From contig NC_079876.1 of the NCBI RefSeq assembly GCF_029227915.1, positions 38,113,828 to 38,177,827 of the forward strand: 64,000 nt of DNA, given 5' to 3'. A program made the translations under genes and the position numbers. Numbering within the stretch: the first letter of the stretch is position 1; the number at the start of each line of letters is the position of its first letter. The notes beneath the pieces are model-generated. The model was not told where the DNA came from and did no database searches. It saw only the letters and a program-made list of their open reading frames with translations. The DNA is from Hydractinia symbiolongicarpus. Its lineage: Eukaryota; Cnidaria; Hydrozoa; Anthoathecata; Hydractiniidae. Of the stretch, positions 52,901-64,000 are shown in pieces.

Positions 52901-54389
52901 TTCATCACATTTATCAGGTCACAATCCAAAGTTAGTTCAATTAAGTGCCACAGTCAATCGTTTCATTGTTAAAAGCGATGCAACCTAGTAATATCAGAAA
53001 AATATCGCTAAATTCATGTTGGTACGAATATGTGACGCAACCGTTGTAACTCAAACGGACTGACACCGTTAGAAAGTCAAAGAAATGTAATTTTTGAAAC
53101 TGTCGCTATTTCTTCAGGGCGCAATAACGGCTAGGATTGGTCCCACAGCAAAAAAATGACATTCTTATCTTAATTCTTGAATGAAGCGCTACCACAGCGC
53201 CCAGTGTAATCGCTGAGTTTCGGCAATCATGTCAAATTAAGAAGAATGTTATTTCTAAGAGTCCAATTGTCTCACTTTCATATTTATAAGGTCACAGTCC
53301 ATACTCAGTTCAATTAATTCCACAGTCAATCGTTTCACTGTTAAAAGTCATACAACTTGGTAATACCTGAAAAATATCAAGAAATACATGTTGGTAGGAA
53401 TATGTGACTCAAGCGTTGTAACTCAAACAGATTGATACTGTTAAAAAGTCGATGAAATGTAGTTTTTGAAACTGTCGCTATTTCTTCAGCGCGCGATAAC
53501 GGCTAGGATCGGTCCCACAGTAAAAAATGACTTTTTCATCTTAATTCTTAAATGAAGCGCTACCACAGCGCCAAGTGTAGTCGCTGAATTTCGGCAATCA
53601 TGTCAAATTAAGAACAATGTTTTTTCTTGGAGTCCAATTGTCTCATTTATCACATTCATCAGGTCACAGTCCAAAGTTAGTTCAATTAAGTCCCGCAGTC
53701 AATCGTTTCATTGTTAAAGGCGATGCAACCTAGTAATATCGGAAAAATATCGCTAAAAACATGTTGGTACGAATATGTGACCCAACCGTTGTAACTCAAA
53801 CGGACTGACACCGTTAGAAAGTCAATGAAATAAGGCTTTTGAAACTGTCGCTATTTCTTCAGGGCGCGATAACGGCTAGGATTGGTCCCACAGTAAAGAA
53901 AGACTTATTAATTTAAATTTTTAAATGAAGTGCTACAACAGCGCCCAGTGTAATCGCTGAGTTTAGGCAATCATGTCAAATTAAGAAGAATGCTATTTCT
54001 TGGAGTCCAATTTTTTCATTTATCACATTTATCAGGTCACAGTCAAAAGTTAGTTCAATTAAGTCCCACAGTCAATTGTTTCGCTGTTAAAAGCCATACA
54101 ACCTAGTAATACCTGAATATTATCAAGAAATACATGTTGGTACGAATATATGACTCAACCGTTGTAACTCAAACAGATTGATACTGTTGGAAAGTCAATA
54201 AAATGTAGTTTGTGAAACTGTCGCTATTTCTTCAGCGCGCGATAACAGCTAGGATTGGTCCCACAGTAAAGAATGACTTATTTACCTAAACTTTTAAATG
54301 AAGCGCTACCACAGCGCCCAGTGTAATCGCTGAGTTCCGGCAATCACGTCAAGTTAAGAAGAATGTTATTTCTTGCAGTCTAATCTTCT

Positions 54390-54407
54390 CATTTATCACA
54401 TTTATCA
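54390..54407 (+). repeat. 9-bp microtandem CATTTATCA x2 inside the monomer
   Basis: CATTTATCA is directly repeated at 54390-54398 and 54399-54407, just before GGTCAC. Many monomers have this pair; others have one substitution in the second unit (CATTCATCA). In copy C the corresponding place (58862-58870) has a single unit, which accounts for the 364-bp monomer from 58691 to 59054. Confidence 0.85.
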
Positions 54408-55272
54408 GGTCACAATCCAAAGTTAGTTCAATTAAGTCCCACAGTCAATCGTTTTATTGTTAAAAGCGATGCAACCTAGTAATATCAGAAAAATATCGCT
54501 AAATTCATGTTGGTACGAATATGTGACGCAACCGTTGTAACTCAAACGGACTGACACCGTTAGAAAGTCAAAGAAATGTAGTTTTTGAAACTGTCGCTAT
54601 TTCTTCAGGGCGCAATAACGGCTAGGATTGGTCCCACAGCAAAAAAATGACTTTCTTATCTTAATTCTTGAATGAAGCGCTACCACAGCGCCCAGTGTAA
54701 TCGCTGAGTTTCGGCAATCATGTCAAATTAAGAATAATGTTATTTCTAAGAGTCCAATTGTCTCACTTTCATATTTATAAGGTCACAGTCCATACTCAGT
54801 TCAATTAATTCCACAGTCAATCGTTTCGCTGTTAAAAGTCATACAACTTGGTAATACCTGAAAAATATCAAGAAATACATGTTGGTAGGAATATGTGACT
54901 CAAGCGTTGTAACTCAAACAGATTGATACTGTTAAAAAGTCAATGAAATGTAGTTTTTGAAACTGTCGCTATTTCTTCAGCGCGCGATAACGGCTAGGAT
55001 CGGTCCCACAGTAAAAAATGACTTTTTCATCTTAATTCTTAAATAAAGCGCTACCACAGCGCCAAGTGTAGTCGCTGAGTTTTGGCAATCATGTCGAATT
55101 AAGAACAATGTTTTTTCTTGGAGTCCAATTGTCTCATTTATCACATTCATCAGGTCACAGTCCAAAGTTAGTTCAATTAAGTCCCGCAGTCAATCGTTTC
55201 ATTGTTAAAGGCGATGCAACCTAGTAATATCGGAAAAATATCGCTAAATACATGTTGGTACGAATATGTGAC

Positions 55273-55646
55273 CCAACCGTTGAAAATCAAACGGACTGAA
55301 ACCATTAGAAAGTCAATGAAATGTAGTTTTTAAAACTGTCAATATTTCATCAGCGCGCGATGACGGCTAGGATTGGTCCCACAGTAAAAAAATGACTTTT
55401 TCACCTTAATTCTTAAATGAAGCGCTACCACAGCGACCAGTGTAGTCGCTGAGTTTCGGCAATCATGTCAATATAAGAACAATGTTATTTCTTGGAGTCC
55501 AATTGTCTCATTTATCACATTCATCAGGTCACAGTCCAAAGTTAGTTCAATTAAGTCCCACAGTCAATCGATTCATTGTTAAAGGCGATGCAACCTAGTA
55601 ATATCAGAAAAATATCGCTAAATTCATGTTGGTACGAATATGTGAC
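55273..55646 (+). repeat. Monomer X, present in copies B and C but absent from copy A
   Basis: This 374-bp interval separates the two parts of copy B that are contiguous in copy A. Private marks are GAAACCATTAGAAAG, ACTGTCAATATTTC, GCGATGACGGC and TTTTTCACCTTAATTC. A close relative with the same marks lies at about 59735-60108 in copy C, in the same monomer context. The join in copy A falls in a 22-bp shared stretch (48172-48193), so copy A most simply lost this monomer by exchange between neighbours. Confidence 0.82.
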
Positions 55647-58048
55647 GCAACCGTTGTAACTCAAACGGATTGATACTGTTAAAAAGTCAATGAAATGTAG
55701 TTTTTGAAACTGTCGCTATTTCTTCAGCGCGCGATAACGGCTAGGATTGGTCCCACAGTAAAAAAAATGACTTTTTTATCTTAATTCTTAAAAGAAGCGC
55801 TACCACAGCGCCAAGTGTAGTCGCTGAGTTTCGGCAATCATGTCAAATTAAGAACAATGTTTTTTCTTGGAGTCCAATTGTCTCATTTATCACATTCATC
55901 AGGTCACAGTCCAAAGTTAGTTCAATTAAGTCCCACAGTCAATCGTTTCATTGTTAAAGGCGATGCAACCTAGTAATATCGGAAAAATATCGCTAAATAC
56001 ATGTTGGTACGAATATGTGACCCAACCGTTGAAACTCAAACGGACTGACACCGTTAGAAAGTCAATGAAATGTAGTTTTTGAAACTGTCGCTATTTTTTC
56101 AGCGCGCGATAACGGCTAGGATTGGTCCCACAGTAAAAAATGACTTTTTTATCTTAATTCTTAAATGAAGCGCTACCACAGCGCCAAGTGTAGTCGCTGA
56201 GTTTCGGCGATCATGTCAAATTAAGAACAATGTTTTTTCTTGGAGTCCAATTGTCTCATTTATCACATTCATCAGGTCACAGTCCAAAGTTAGTTCAATT
56301 AAGTCCCACAGTCAATCGTTTCATTGTTAAAGGTGATGCAACCTAGTAATGTCAGATGAATATCGCTAAATACATGTTGGTATGAATATGTGACCCAACC
56401 GTTGAAACTCAAACGGACTGACATCGTTAGAAAGTCAATGAAATGTATTTTTTGAAACTGTCGCTATTTCTTCAGCGCGCGATAACGGCTAGGATTAGTC
56501 CCACAGTAAAAAAATGACTTTTTCATCTTAATTCTTAAATGAAGCACTACCACAGCGACCAGTGTAATCGCTGAGTTTCGGCAATCATGTCAATATAAGA
56601 ACAATGTTATTCCTTGGAGTCCAATTGTCTCATTTATCACATTCATCAGGTCACAGTCCAAAGTTAGTTCATTTAAGTCCCACAGTCAATCGTTTCATTG
56701 TTAAAGGCGATGCAACCTAGTAATATCAGAAAAATATCGCTAAATTCCTGTTGGTACGAATATGTGACGCAACCGTTGTAACTCAAACGGACTGACACCG
56801 TTAGAAAGTCAATGAAATGTAGTTTCTGAAACTGTCGCTATTTCTTCAGGGCGCAATAACGGCTAGGATTGGTCCCACAGCAAAAAAATGACTTTCTTAT
56901 CTTAATTCTTGAATGAAGCGCTACCACAGCGCCCAGTGTAATCGGTGAGTTTCGGCAATCATGTCAAATTAAGAAGAATGTTATTTCTAAGAGTCCAATT
57001 GTCTCACTTTCATATTTATAAGGTCACAGTCCATACTCAGTTCAATTAATTCCACAGTCAATCGTTTCACTGTTAAAAGCCATACATCTTGGTAATACCT
57101 GAAAAATATCAAGAAATACATGTTGGTAGGAATATGTGACTCAAGCGTTGTAACTCAAACAGATTGATACTGTTAAAAAGTCAATGAAATGTAGTTTTTG
57201 AAACTGTCGCTATTTCTTCAGCGCGCAATAACGACTAGGATTGGTCCCACAGTAAAAAAATGACTTTTTCATCTTAATTCTTAAATGAAGCGCTACCACA
57301 GCGCCAAGTGTAGTCGCTGAGTTTCGGCAATCATGTCAAATCAAGAACAATGTTTTTTCTTGGAGTCCAATTGTCTCATTTATCACATTCATCAGGTCAC
57401 AGTCCAAAGTTAGTTCAATTAAGTCCCACAGTCAAATTGTTAAAGGCGATGCAACCTAGTAATATCGGAAAAATATCGCTAAATACATGTTGTAACGAAT
57501 ATGTGACCCAACCGTTGAAACTCAAACGGACTGACACCGTTAGAAAGTCAATGAAATGTAGTTTTTGAAACTGTCGCTATTTCTTCAGCGCGCGATAACG
57601 GCTAGGATCGGTCCCACAGTAAAAAATGACTTTTTCATCTTAATTCTTAAATGAAGCGCTACCACAGCGCCCAGTGTAGTCGCTGAGTTTCGGCAATCAT
57701 GTCAAATTAAGAACAATGTTTTTTCTTGGAGTCCAATTGTCTCATTTATCACATTCATCAGGTCACAGTCCAAAGTTAGTTCAATTAAGTCCCGCAGTCA
57801 ATCGTTTCATTGTTAAAGGCGATGCAACCTAGTAATATCGGAAAAATATCGCTAAAAACATGTTGGTACGAATATGTGACCCAACCGTTGTAACTCAAAC
57901 GGACTGACACCGTTGGAAAGTCAATGAAATGTAGTTTTTGAAACTGTCGGTATTTCTTCAGCGCGTGATAACGGCTAGGATTGGTCCCACAGTAAAAAAT
58001 GACTTTCTTATCTTAATTCTTAAATGAAGCGCTACCACAGCGCCCAGT

Positions 58049-61000
58049 ATAATCGCTGAGTTTCGGCAATCATGTCAAATTAAGAAGATTGTTTTTTCTT
58101 GGAGTCCAATTGTCTCCTTTATCACATTTATCAGGTCACAGTCCAAAGTTAGTTCAATTAAGTCCCACAGTCAATCGTTTCATTGTTAAAGGCGATGCAA
58201 CCTAGTAATATCCGAAAAATATCGCTAAATTCATGTTGGTACGAATATGTGACGCAACCGTTGCAACTCAAACCGACTGACACCGTTAGAAAGTCAATGA
58301 AATAAGGTTTTTGAAACTGTCGCTATTTTTTGAGGGCGCGATAACGGCTAGGATTGGTCCCACAGTAAAGAAAGACTTATTAATTTAAATTTTTAAATGA
58401 AGTGCTACAACAGCGCCCAGTGTAATCGCTGAGTTTAGGCAATCATGTCAAATTAAGAAGAATGCTATTTCTTGGAGTCCAATTTTTTCATTTATCACAT
58501 TTATCAGGTCACAGTCAAAAGTTAGTTCAATTAAGTCCCACAGTCAATTGTTTCGCTGTTAAAAGCCATACAACCTAGTAATACCTGAAAAATATCAAGA
58601 AATACATGTTGGTACGAATATATGACTCAACCGTTGTAACTCAAACAGATTGATACTGTTGGAAAGTCAATGAAATGTAGTTTGTGAAACTGTCGCTATT
58701 TCTGCAGCGCGCGATAACAGCTAGGATTGGTCCCACAGTAAAGAATGACTTATTTACCTAAACTTTTAAATGAAGCGCTACCACAGCGCCCAGTGTAATC
58801 GCTGAGTTCCGGCAATCACGTCAAGTTAAGAAGAATGTTATTTCTTGGAGTCCAATCTTCTCATTTATCAGGTCACAATCCAAAGTTAGTTCAATTAAGT
58901 CCCACAGTCAATCGTTTTATTGTTAAAAGCGATGCAACCTAGTAATATCAGAAAAATATCGCTAAATTCATGTTGGTACGAATATGTGACGCAACCGTTG
59001 TAACTCAAACGGACTGACACCGTTAGAAAGTCAAAGAAATGTAGTTTTTGAAACTGTCGCTATTTCTTCAGGGCGCAATAACGGCTAGGATTGGTCCCAC
59101 AGCAAAAAAATGACTTTCTTATCTTAATTCTTGAATGAAGCGCTACCACAGCGCCCAGTGCAATCGCTGAGTTTCGGCAATCATGTCAAATTAAGAATAA
59201 TGTTATTTCTAAGAGTCCAATTGTCTCACTTTCATATTTATAAGGTCACAGTCCATACTCAGTTCAATTAATTCCACAGTCAATCGTTTCGCTGTTAAAT
59301 TTCATACAACTTGGTAATACCTGAAAAATATCAAGAAATACATGTTGGTAGGAATATGTGACTTAAGCGTTGTAACTCAAACAGATTGATACTGTTAAAA
59401 AGTCAATGAAATGTAGTTTTTGAAACTGTCGCTATTTCTTCAGCGCGCGATAACGGCTAGGATCGGTCCCACAGTAAAAAATGACTTTTTCATCTTAATT
59501 CTTAAATGAAGCGCTACCACAGCGCCAAGTGTAGTCGCTGAGTTTTGGCAATCATGTCAAATTAAGAACAATGTTTTTTCTTGGAGTCCAATTGTCTCAT
59601 TTATCACATTCATCAGGTCACAGACCAAAGTTTGTTCAATTAAGTCCCGCAGTCAATCGTTTCATTGTTAAAGGCGATGCAACCTAGTAATATCGGAAAA
59701 ATATCGTTAAATACATGTTGGTACGAATATGTGACCCAACCGTTGAAACTCAAACGGACTGAAACCATTAGAAAGTCAATGAAATGTAGTTTTTGAAACT
59801 GTCAATATTTCTTCAGCGCGCAATGACGGCTAGGATTGGTCCCACAGTAAAAAAATGACTTTTTCACCTTAATTCTTAAATGAAGCGCTACCACAGCGAC
59901 CAGTGTAGTCGCTGAGTTTCGGCAATCATGTCAATATAAGAACAATGTTATTTCTTGGAGTCCAATTGTCTCATTTATCACATTCATCAGGTCACAGTCC
60001 AAAGTTAGTTCAATTAAGTCCCACAGTCAATCGTTTCATTGTTAAAGGCGATGCAACCTAGTAATATCAGAAAAACATCGCTAAATTTATGTTGGTACGA
60101 ATATGTGACGCAACCGTTGTAACTCAAACGGATTGATACTGTTAAAAAGTCAATGAAATGTAGTTTTTGAAACTGTCGCTATTTCTTCAGCGCGCGATAA
60201 CGGCTAGGATTGGTCCCACAGTAAAAAAAATGACTTTTTTATCTTAATTCTTAAAAGAAGCGCTACCACAGCGCCAAGTGTAGTCGCTGAGTTTAGGCAA
60301 TCATGTCAAATTAAGAACAATGTTTTTTCTTGGAGTCCAATTGTCTCATTTATCACATTCATCAGGTCACAGTCCAAAGTTAGTTCAATTAAGTCCCACA
60401 GTCAATCGTTTCATTGTTAAAGGCGATGCAACCTAGTAATATCGGAAAAATATCGCTAAATACATGTTGGTACGAATATGTGACCCAACCGTTGAAACTC
60501 AAACGGACTGACACCGTTAGAAAGTCAATGAAATTTAGTTTTTGAAACTGTCGCTATTTCTTCAGCGCGCGATAACGGCTAGGATTGGTCCCACAGTAAA
60601 AAATGACTCTTTTATCTTAATTCTTAAATGAAGCGCTACCACAGCGCCAAGTGTAGTCGCTGAGTTTCGGCGATCATGTCAAATTAAGAACAATGTTTTT
60701 TCTTGGAGTCCAATTGTCTCATTTATCACATTCATCAGGTCACAGTCCAAAGTTAGTTCAATTAAGTCCCACAGTCAATCGTTTCATTGTTAAAGGCGAT
60801 GCAACCTAGTAATGTCAGATGAATATCGCTAAATACATGTTGGTATGAATATGTGACCCAACCGTTAAAACTCAAACGGACTGACATCGTTTGAAAGTCA
60901 ATGAAATGTATTTTTTGAAACTGTCGCTATTTCTTCAGCGCGCGATAACGGCTAGGATTAGTCCCACAGTAAAAAAATGACTTTTTCATCTTAATTCTTA

Positions 61001-61295
61001 AATGAAGCGCTACCACAGCGACCAGTGTAATCGCTGAGTTTCGGCAATCATGTCAATATAAGAACAAGGTTATTCCTTGGAGTCCAATTGTCTCATTTAT
61101 CACATTCATCAGGTCACAGTCCAAAGTTAGTTCATTTAAGTCCCACAGTCAATCATTTCATTGTTAAAGGCGATGCAACCTAGTAATATCAGAAAAATAT
61201 CGCTAAATTCATGTTGGTACGAATATGTGACGCAACCGTTGTAACTCAAACGGACTGACACCGTTAGAAAGTCAATGAAATGTAGTTTTTGAAAC
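58049..61295 (+). repeat. Block 4, diverged and shortened copy C
   Basis: Order: P57945 S58318 T58691 D59055 E59427 X59800 E60174 E60549, unit60922, ending in the D-to-E zone at 61296. It starts parallel to 51340 (lag 6709) and, after the T monomer, follows 54219 onward (lag about 4463). It therefore lacks six monomers present between P and X in copy B. Private substitutions include TTGCAACTCAAACCGAC (58261), ATTTTTTGAGGGCG (58325), CAGACCAAAGTTTG (59622) and a 9-bp deletion at 58862. Divergence from B is visible, unlike A against B, so C is the older relative. Confidence 0.8.
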
Positions 61296-64000
61296 TGTCG
61301 CTATTTCTTCAGGGCGCAATAACGACTAGGATTGGTCCCACAGTAAGAAAATGACTTTTTCATCTTAATTCTTAAATGAAGCGCTACCACAGCGACCAGT
61401 GTAGTCGCTGAGTTTCGGCAATCATGTCAAATCAAGAACAATGTTTTTTCTTGGAGTCCAATTGTCTCACTTTCATATTTATAAGGTCACAGTCCATACT
61501 CAGTTCAATTAATTCCACAGTCAATCGTTTCACTGTTAAAAGCCATACATCTTGGTAATACCTGAAAAATATCGCTAAATTCATGTTGGTACGAATATGT
61601 GACGCAACCGTTGTAACTCAAACGGATTGATACTGTTAAAAAGTCAATGAAATGTAGTTTTTGAAACTGTCGCTATTTCTTCAGCGCGCGATAACGGCTA
61701 GGATTGGTCCCACAGTAAAAAAATGACTTTTTTATCTTAATTCTTAAATGAAGCGCTACCACAGCGCCAAGTGTAGTCGCTGAGTTTCGGCAATCATGTC
61801 AAATTAAGAAGAATGTTTTTTCTTGGAGTCCAATTGTCTCATTTATCACATTCATCAGGTCACAGTCCAAAGTTAGTTCAATTAAGTCCCACAGTCAATC
61901 ATTTCATTGTTAAAGGCGATGCAACTTAGTAATATCGGAAAAATATCGCTAAATACATGTTGGTACGAATATGTGACCCAACCGTTGAATCTCAAACGGA
62001 CTGACACCGTTAGAAAGTCAATGAAATGTAGTTTTTGAAACTGCCGCTATTTCTTCAGCGGGCGATAACGGCTAGGATTGGTCCCACAGTAAAAAAATGA
62101 CTTTTTCATCTTAATTCTTAAATGAAGCGCTACCACAGCGCCCAGTGTAATCGCTGAGTTTCGGCAATCATGTCAAATTAAGAAGAATGTTATTTCTAAG
62201 AGTCCAATTGTCTCACTTTCATAATTATAAGGTCACAGTCCATACTCAGTTCAATTAATTCCCACAGTCAATCGTTTCGCTGTTAAAAGCCATACAACTT
62301 AGTAATACCTGAAAAATATCAAGAAATACATGTTGGTAGGAATATGTGACTCAACCGTTGTAACTCAAACGGATTGATACTGTTAAAAAGTCAATGAAAT
62401 GTGGTTTTTGAAACTGTCGCTATTTCTTCAGGGCGCGATAACGGCTAGGATTGGTCCCACAGTAAAAAAATGACTTTTTCATCTTAATTCTTAAATGAAG
62501 CGCTACCACAGCGCCAAGTGTAGTCGCTGAGTTTCGGCAATCATGTCAAATTAAGAACAATGTTTTTTCTTGGAGTCCAATTGTCTCATTTATCACATTC
62601 ATCAGGTCACAGTCCAAAGTTAGTTCAATTAAGTCCCACAGTCAATCGTTTCATTGTTAAAGGCGATGCAACCTAGTAATATCGGAAAAATATCGCTAAA
62701 TACATGTTGGTACGAATATGTGACCCAACCGTTCAAACTCAAACGGACTGACACCGTGAGAAAGTCAATGAAATGTAGTTTTTGAAACTGTCGCTATTTC
62801 TTCAGCGTGCGATAACGGCTAGGATTGGTCCCACAGTAAAAAAATGACTTTTTCATGTTAATTCTTAAATGAAGCGCTACCACCGCGACCAGTGTAGTCG
62901 CTGAGTTTCGGCAATCATGTCAAATTAAGAACAATGTTATTTCTTGGAGTCCAATTCTCTCATTTATCACATTCATCAGATCACAGTCCAAAGTTAGTTC
63001 AATTAAATCCCACAGTCAATCGTTTCATTGTTAAAGGCGATGCAACCTAGTAATATCAGAAAAATATCGCTAAATTCATGTTGATACGAATATGTGACGC
63101 AACTGTTGTAACTCAAACGGACTGACACCGTTAGAAAGTCAATGAAATGCAGTTTTCGAAACTGTTGCTATTTCTTCAGGGCGAGATAACGGCTAGGATT
63201 AGTCCCACGGTAAAATATGACTTTCTTATCTTAATTCTTAAATGAAGCGCTACCACAGCGCCCAGTGTAATCGCTGAATTTCGGCGATCATGTCAAACTA
63301 AGAAGAATGTTTTTTCTTGGAGTCCAATTGTCTCATTTATCACATTCATCAGGTCACAGTCCAAAGTTAGTTCAAGTAAGTCCCACAGTCAATCGTTTCA
63401 TTGTTAAAGGCGATGCAACCTAGTAATATCAGAAAAATATCGCTAAATTCATGTTGGTACGAATATGTGACGCAACAGTTGTAACTCAAACGGACTGACA
63501 CCGTTAGAAAGTCAATGAAATGTAGTTTTTGAAACTGTCGCTATTTCTTCAGTGCGCAATAACGGTTAGGATTGGTCCCACAGCAAAAAAATGACTTATT
63601 AATTTAAATTTTTAAATGAAGCGCTACAACAGCGCCCAGTGTAAACGCTGAGTTTAGGCAATCATGTCAAATTAAGAAGAATGCTATTTCTTGGAGTCCA
63701 ATTTTTTCATTTATCACATTTAACAGGTCACAGTCAAAAGTTAGTTCAATTAAGTCCCACAGTCAATCGTTTCATTGTTAAAGGCGATGCAACCTAGTAA
63801 TATCGGAAAAATATCGCTAAATACATGTTGGTACGAATATGTGACCCAACCGTTAAAACTCAAACGGACTGACACCGTTAGAAAGTCAATCAAATGTAGT
63901 TTTTGAAACTGTTGCTATTTCTTCAGGGCGCAATAACGGCTAGGATTGGTCCCACAGTAAAAAATGACTTATTAATTTAAATTTTTAAATGAAGCACTAC
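61296..64000 (+). repeat. Mixed monomers at the right end of the window
   Basis: Phase marks 61296, 61668, 62042, 62415, 62789, 63163, 63536 and 63910. Units combine pieces of several types: 61296 has a C-like head and a TTTCATATTTATAAGG tail, 62042 a D-like tail, 63163 an H-like head (CACGGTAAAATATG), and 63536 and 63910 I- or J-like AT-rich segments. No repeat order longer than one monomer is evident, and the array runs off the end of the window. Confidence 0.75.

Larger units (their letters stand above)
50570..58048 (+). repeat. Block 4, large HOR copy B (20 monomers, ~7.45 kb)
   Basis: This copy directly abuts copy A. Sequence from 50570 on repeats 43491 on. The overlap in which the junction monomer matches both parents is 50570-50595, which contains a GCGCT-accac-AGCGC hairpin at 50576-50590. 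Order: E50863 P51236 S51609 T51982 S52355 T52728 D53101 E53473 S53846 T54219 D54592 E54964 X55337 E55711 E56086, unit56459, D56833 E57205 E57572 P57945. Compared with copy A, one extra monomer (X) separates the two identical parts. Right boundary: 50596 is G and 58049 is A (CAGTGTAA against CAGTATAA). Confidence 0.88.
1..64000 (+). repeat. Satellite DNA array, ~373-bp monomer, 171 full periods, spanning the window
   Basis: The phase mark TGTCGCTATTTCTTC (with variants such as TGTCGGTATT or TGTTTTTATT) recurs at 121, 495, 868, 1242, 1616 and so on to 63536 and 63910. I listed all 172 marks: 171 steps, mean 373.04 bp, nearly all 371-375. Exceptions are two 367-bp steps (49752 to 50119 and 57205 to 57572) and one of 364 bp (58691 to 59055). 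Every mark is on the + strand, so there is no inversion and no inserted element. Monomers differ by scattered substitutions and fall into recurrent types. The window cuts the array at both ends. Such arrays are typical of eukaryotic centromeric or pericentromeric heterochromatin; that assignment is inference. I recognise no named satellite family or host. Confidence 0.97.

Noticed and set aside
1-64000. CRISPR array
   Set aside because: There are no short identical repeats separated by unique spacers. The whole 373-bp unit repeats and varies by substitutions.
1-64000. CENP-B box (core TTCG-4-A-2-CGGG)
   Set aside because: The commonest TTCG context, TTTCGGCAATCATG, has T where A is required and no CGGG follows. 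I found no match to the core.
1-64000. rDNA spacer, telomeric repeat or transposon-derived tandem array
   Set aside because: No rRNA gene, no telomere-type short repeat runs, no terminal repeats, no transposase or reverse transcriptase frames, and no break in the 373-bp phase anywhere.

Overview
The whole 64 kb window is one uninterrupted, head-to-tail satellite DNA array. I find no gene, RNA gene, transposon or unique sequence in it. Using the conserved phase mark TGTCGCTATTTCTTC (and close variants) I counted 172 occurrences, the first at 121 and the last at 63910. That is 171 consecutive periods with a mean of 373.04 bp. Almost all periods are 371-375 bp; the exceptions are two of 367 bp and one of 364 bp, which are explained by small deletions. 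All copies are in the same orientation, and the window starts and ends inside the array. The longest open frame is 74 codons. Megabase-style tandem satellite with higher-order structure points to a eukaryotic chromosome, probably centromeric or pericentromeric heterochromatin. The species cannot be read from the sequence. In positions 541-900 I counted 37.5% G+C and 18 CpGs, about 1.4 times expectation, so there is no CpG depletion. That leans away from a heavily CpG-methylated vertebrate or plant genome, but homogenisation could also maintain CpGs.

Layout. Block 1 (1-21782) is built from six monomer types that I call A-F; its canonical higher-order repeat (HOR) is the hexamer A-B-C-D-E-F of about 2241 bp, heavily reshuffled by deletions, duplications and hybrid monomers. 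It contains an apparently perfect 2614-bp (7-monomer) tandem duplication at 10317-15655. Block 2 (21783-31480) switches to a tetrameric HOR, G-H-I-J (about 1492 bp). A doublet of near-identical monomers (31481-32228) and a mixed stretch (32229-35023) follow. Block 3 (35024-43490) is a mosaic of L, M, O and P monomers with repeated L-M-O(-P) strings. Block 4 (43491-61295) is the largest unit: copy A (43491-50569, 19 monomers), copy B (50570-58048, 20 monomers) and a shorter, more diverged copy C (58049 to about 61295). Copies A and B look identical except that A lacks one monomer that B and C both have. The last 2.7 kb (61296-64000) is mixed.

How it works. Nothing here encodes a product. The monomer carries conserved short dyads: a GCGCT/AGCGC hairpin, an alternating CCGTT/AACGG/CCGTT cluster and, in some types, a 16-bp AT palindrome. 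Several type-switch points and the A/B junction map to short intervals covering the GCGCT hairpin. The nested HORs, exact duplications and hybrid monomers show repeated unequal exchange, with the most recent large event in block 4. All comparisons were made by eye on diagnostic positions and were not aligned exhaustively. Type letters are labels of my own.
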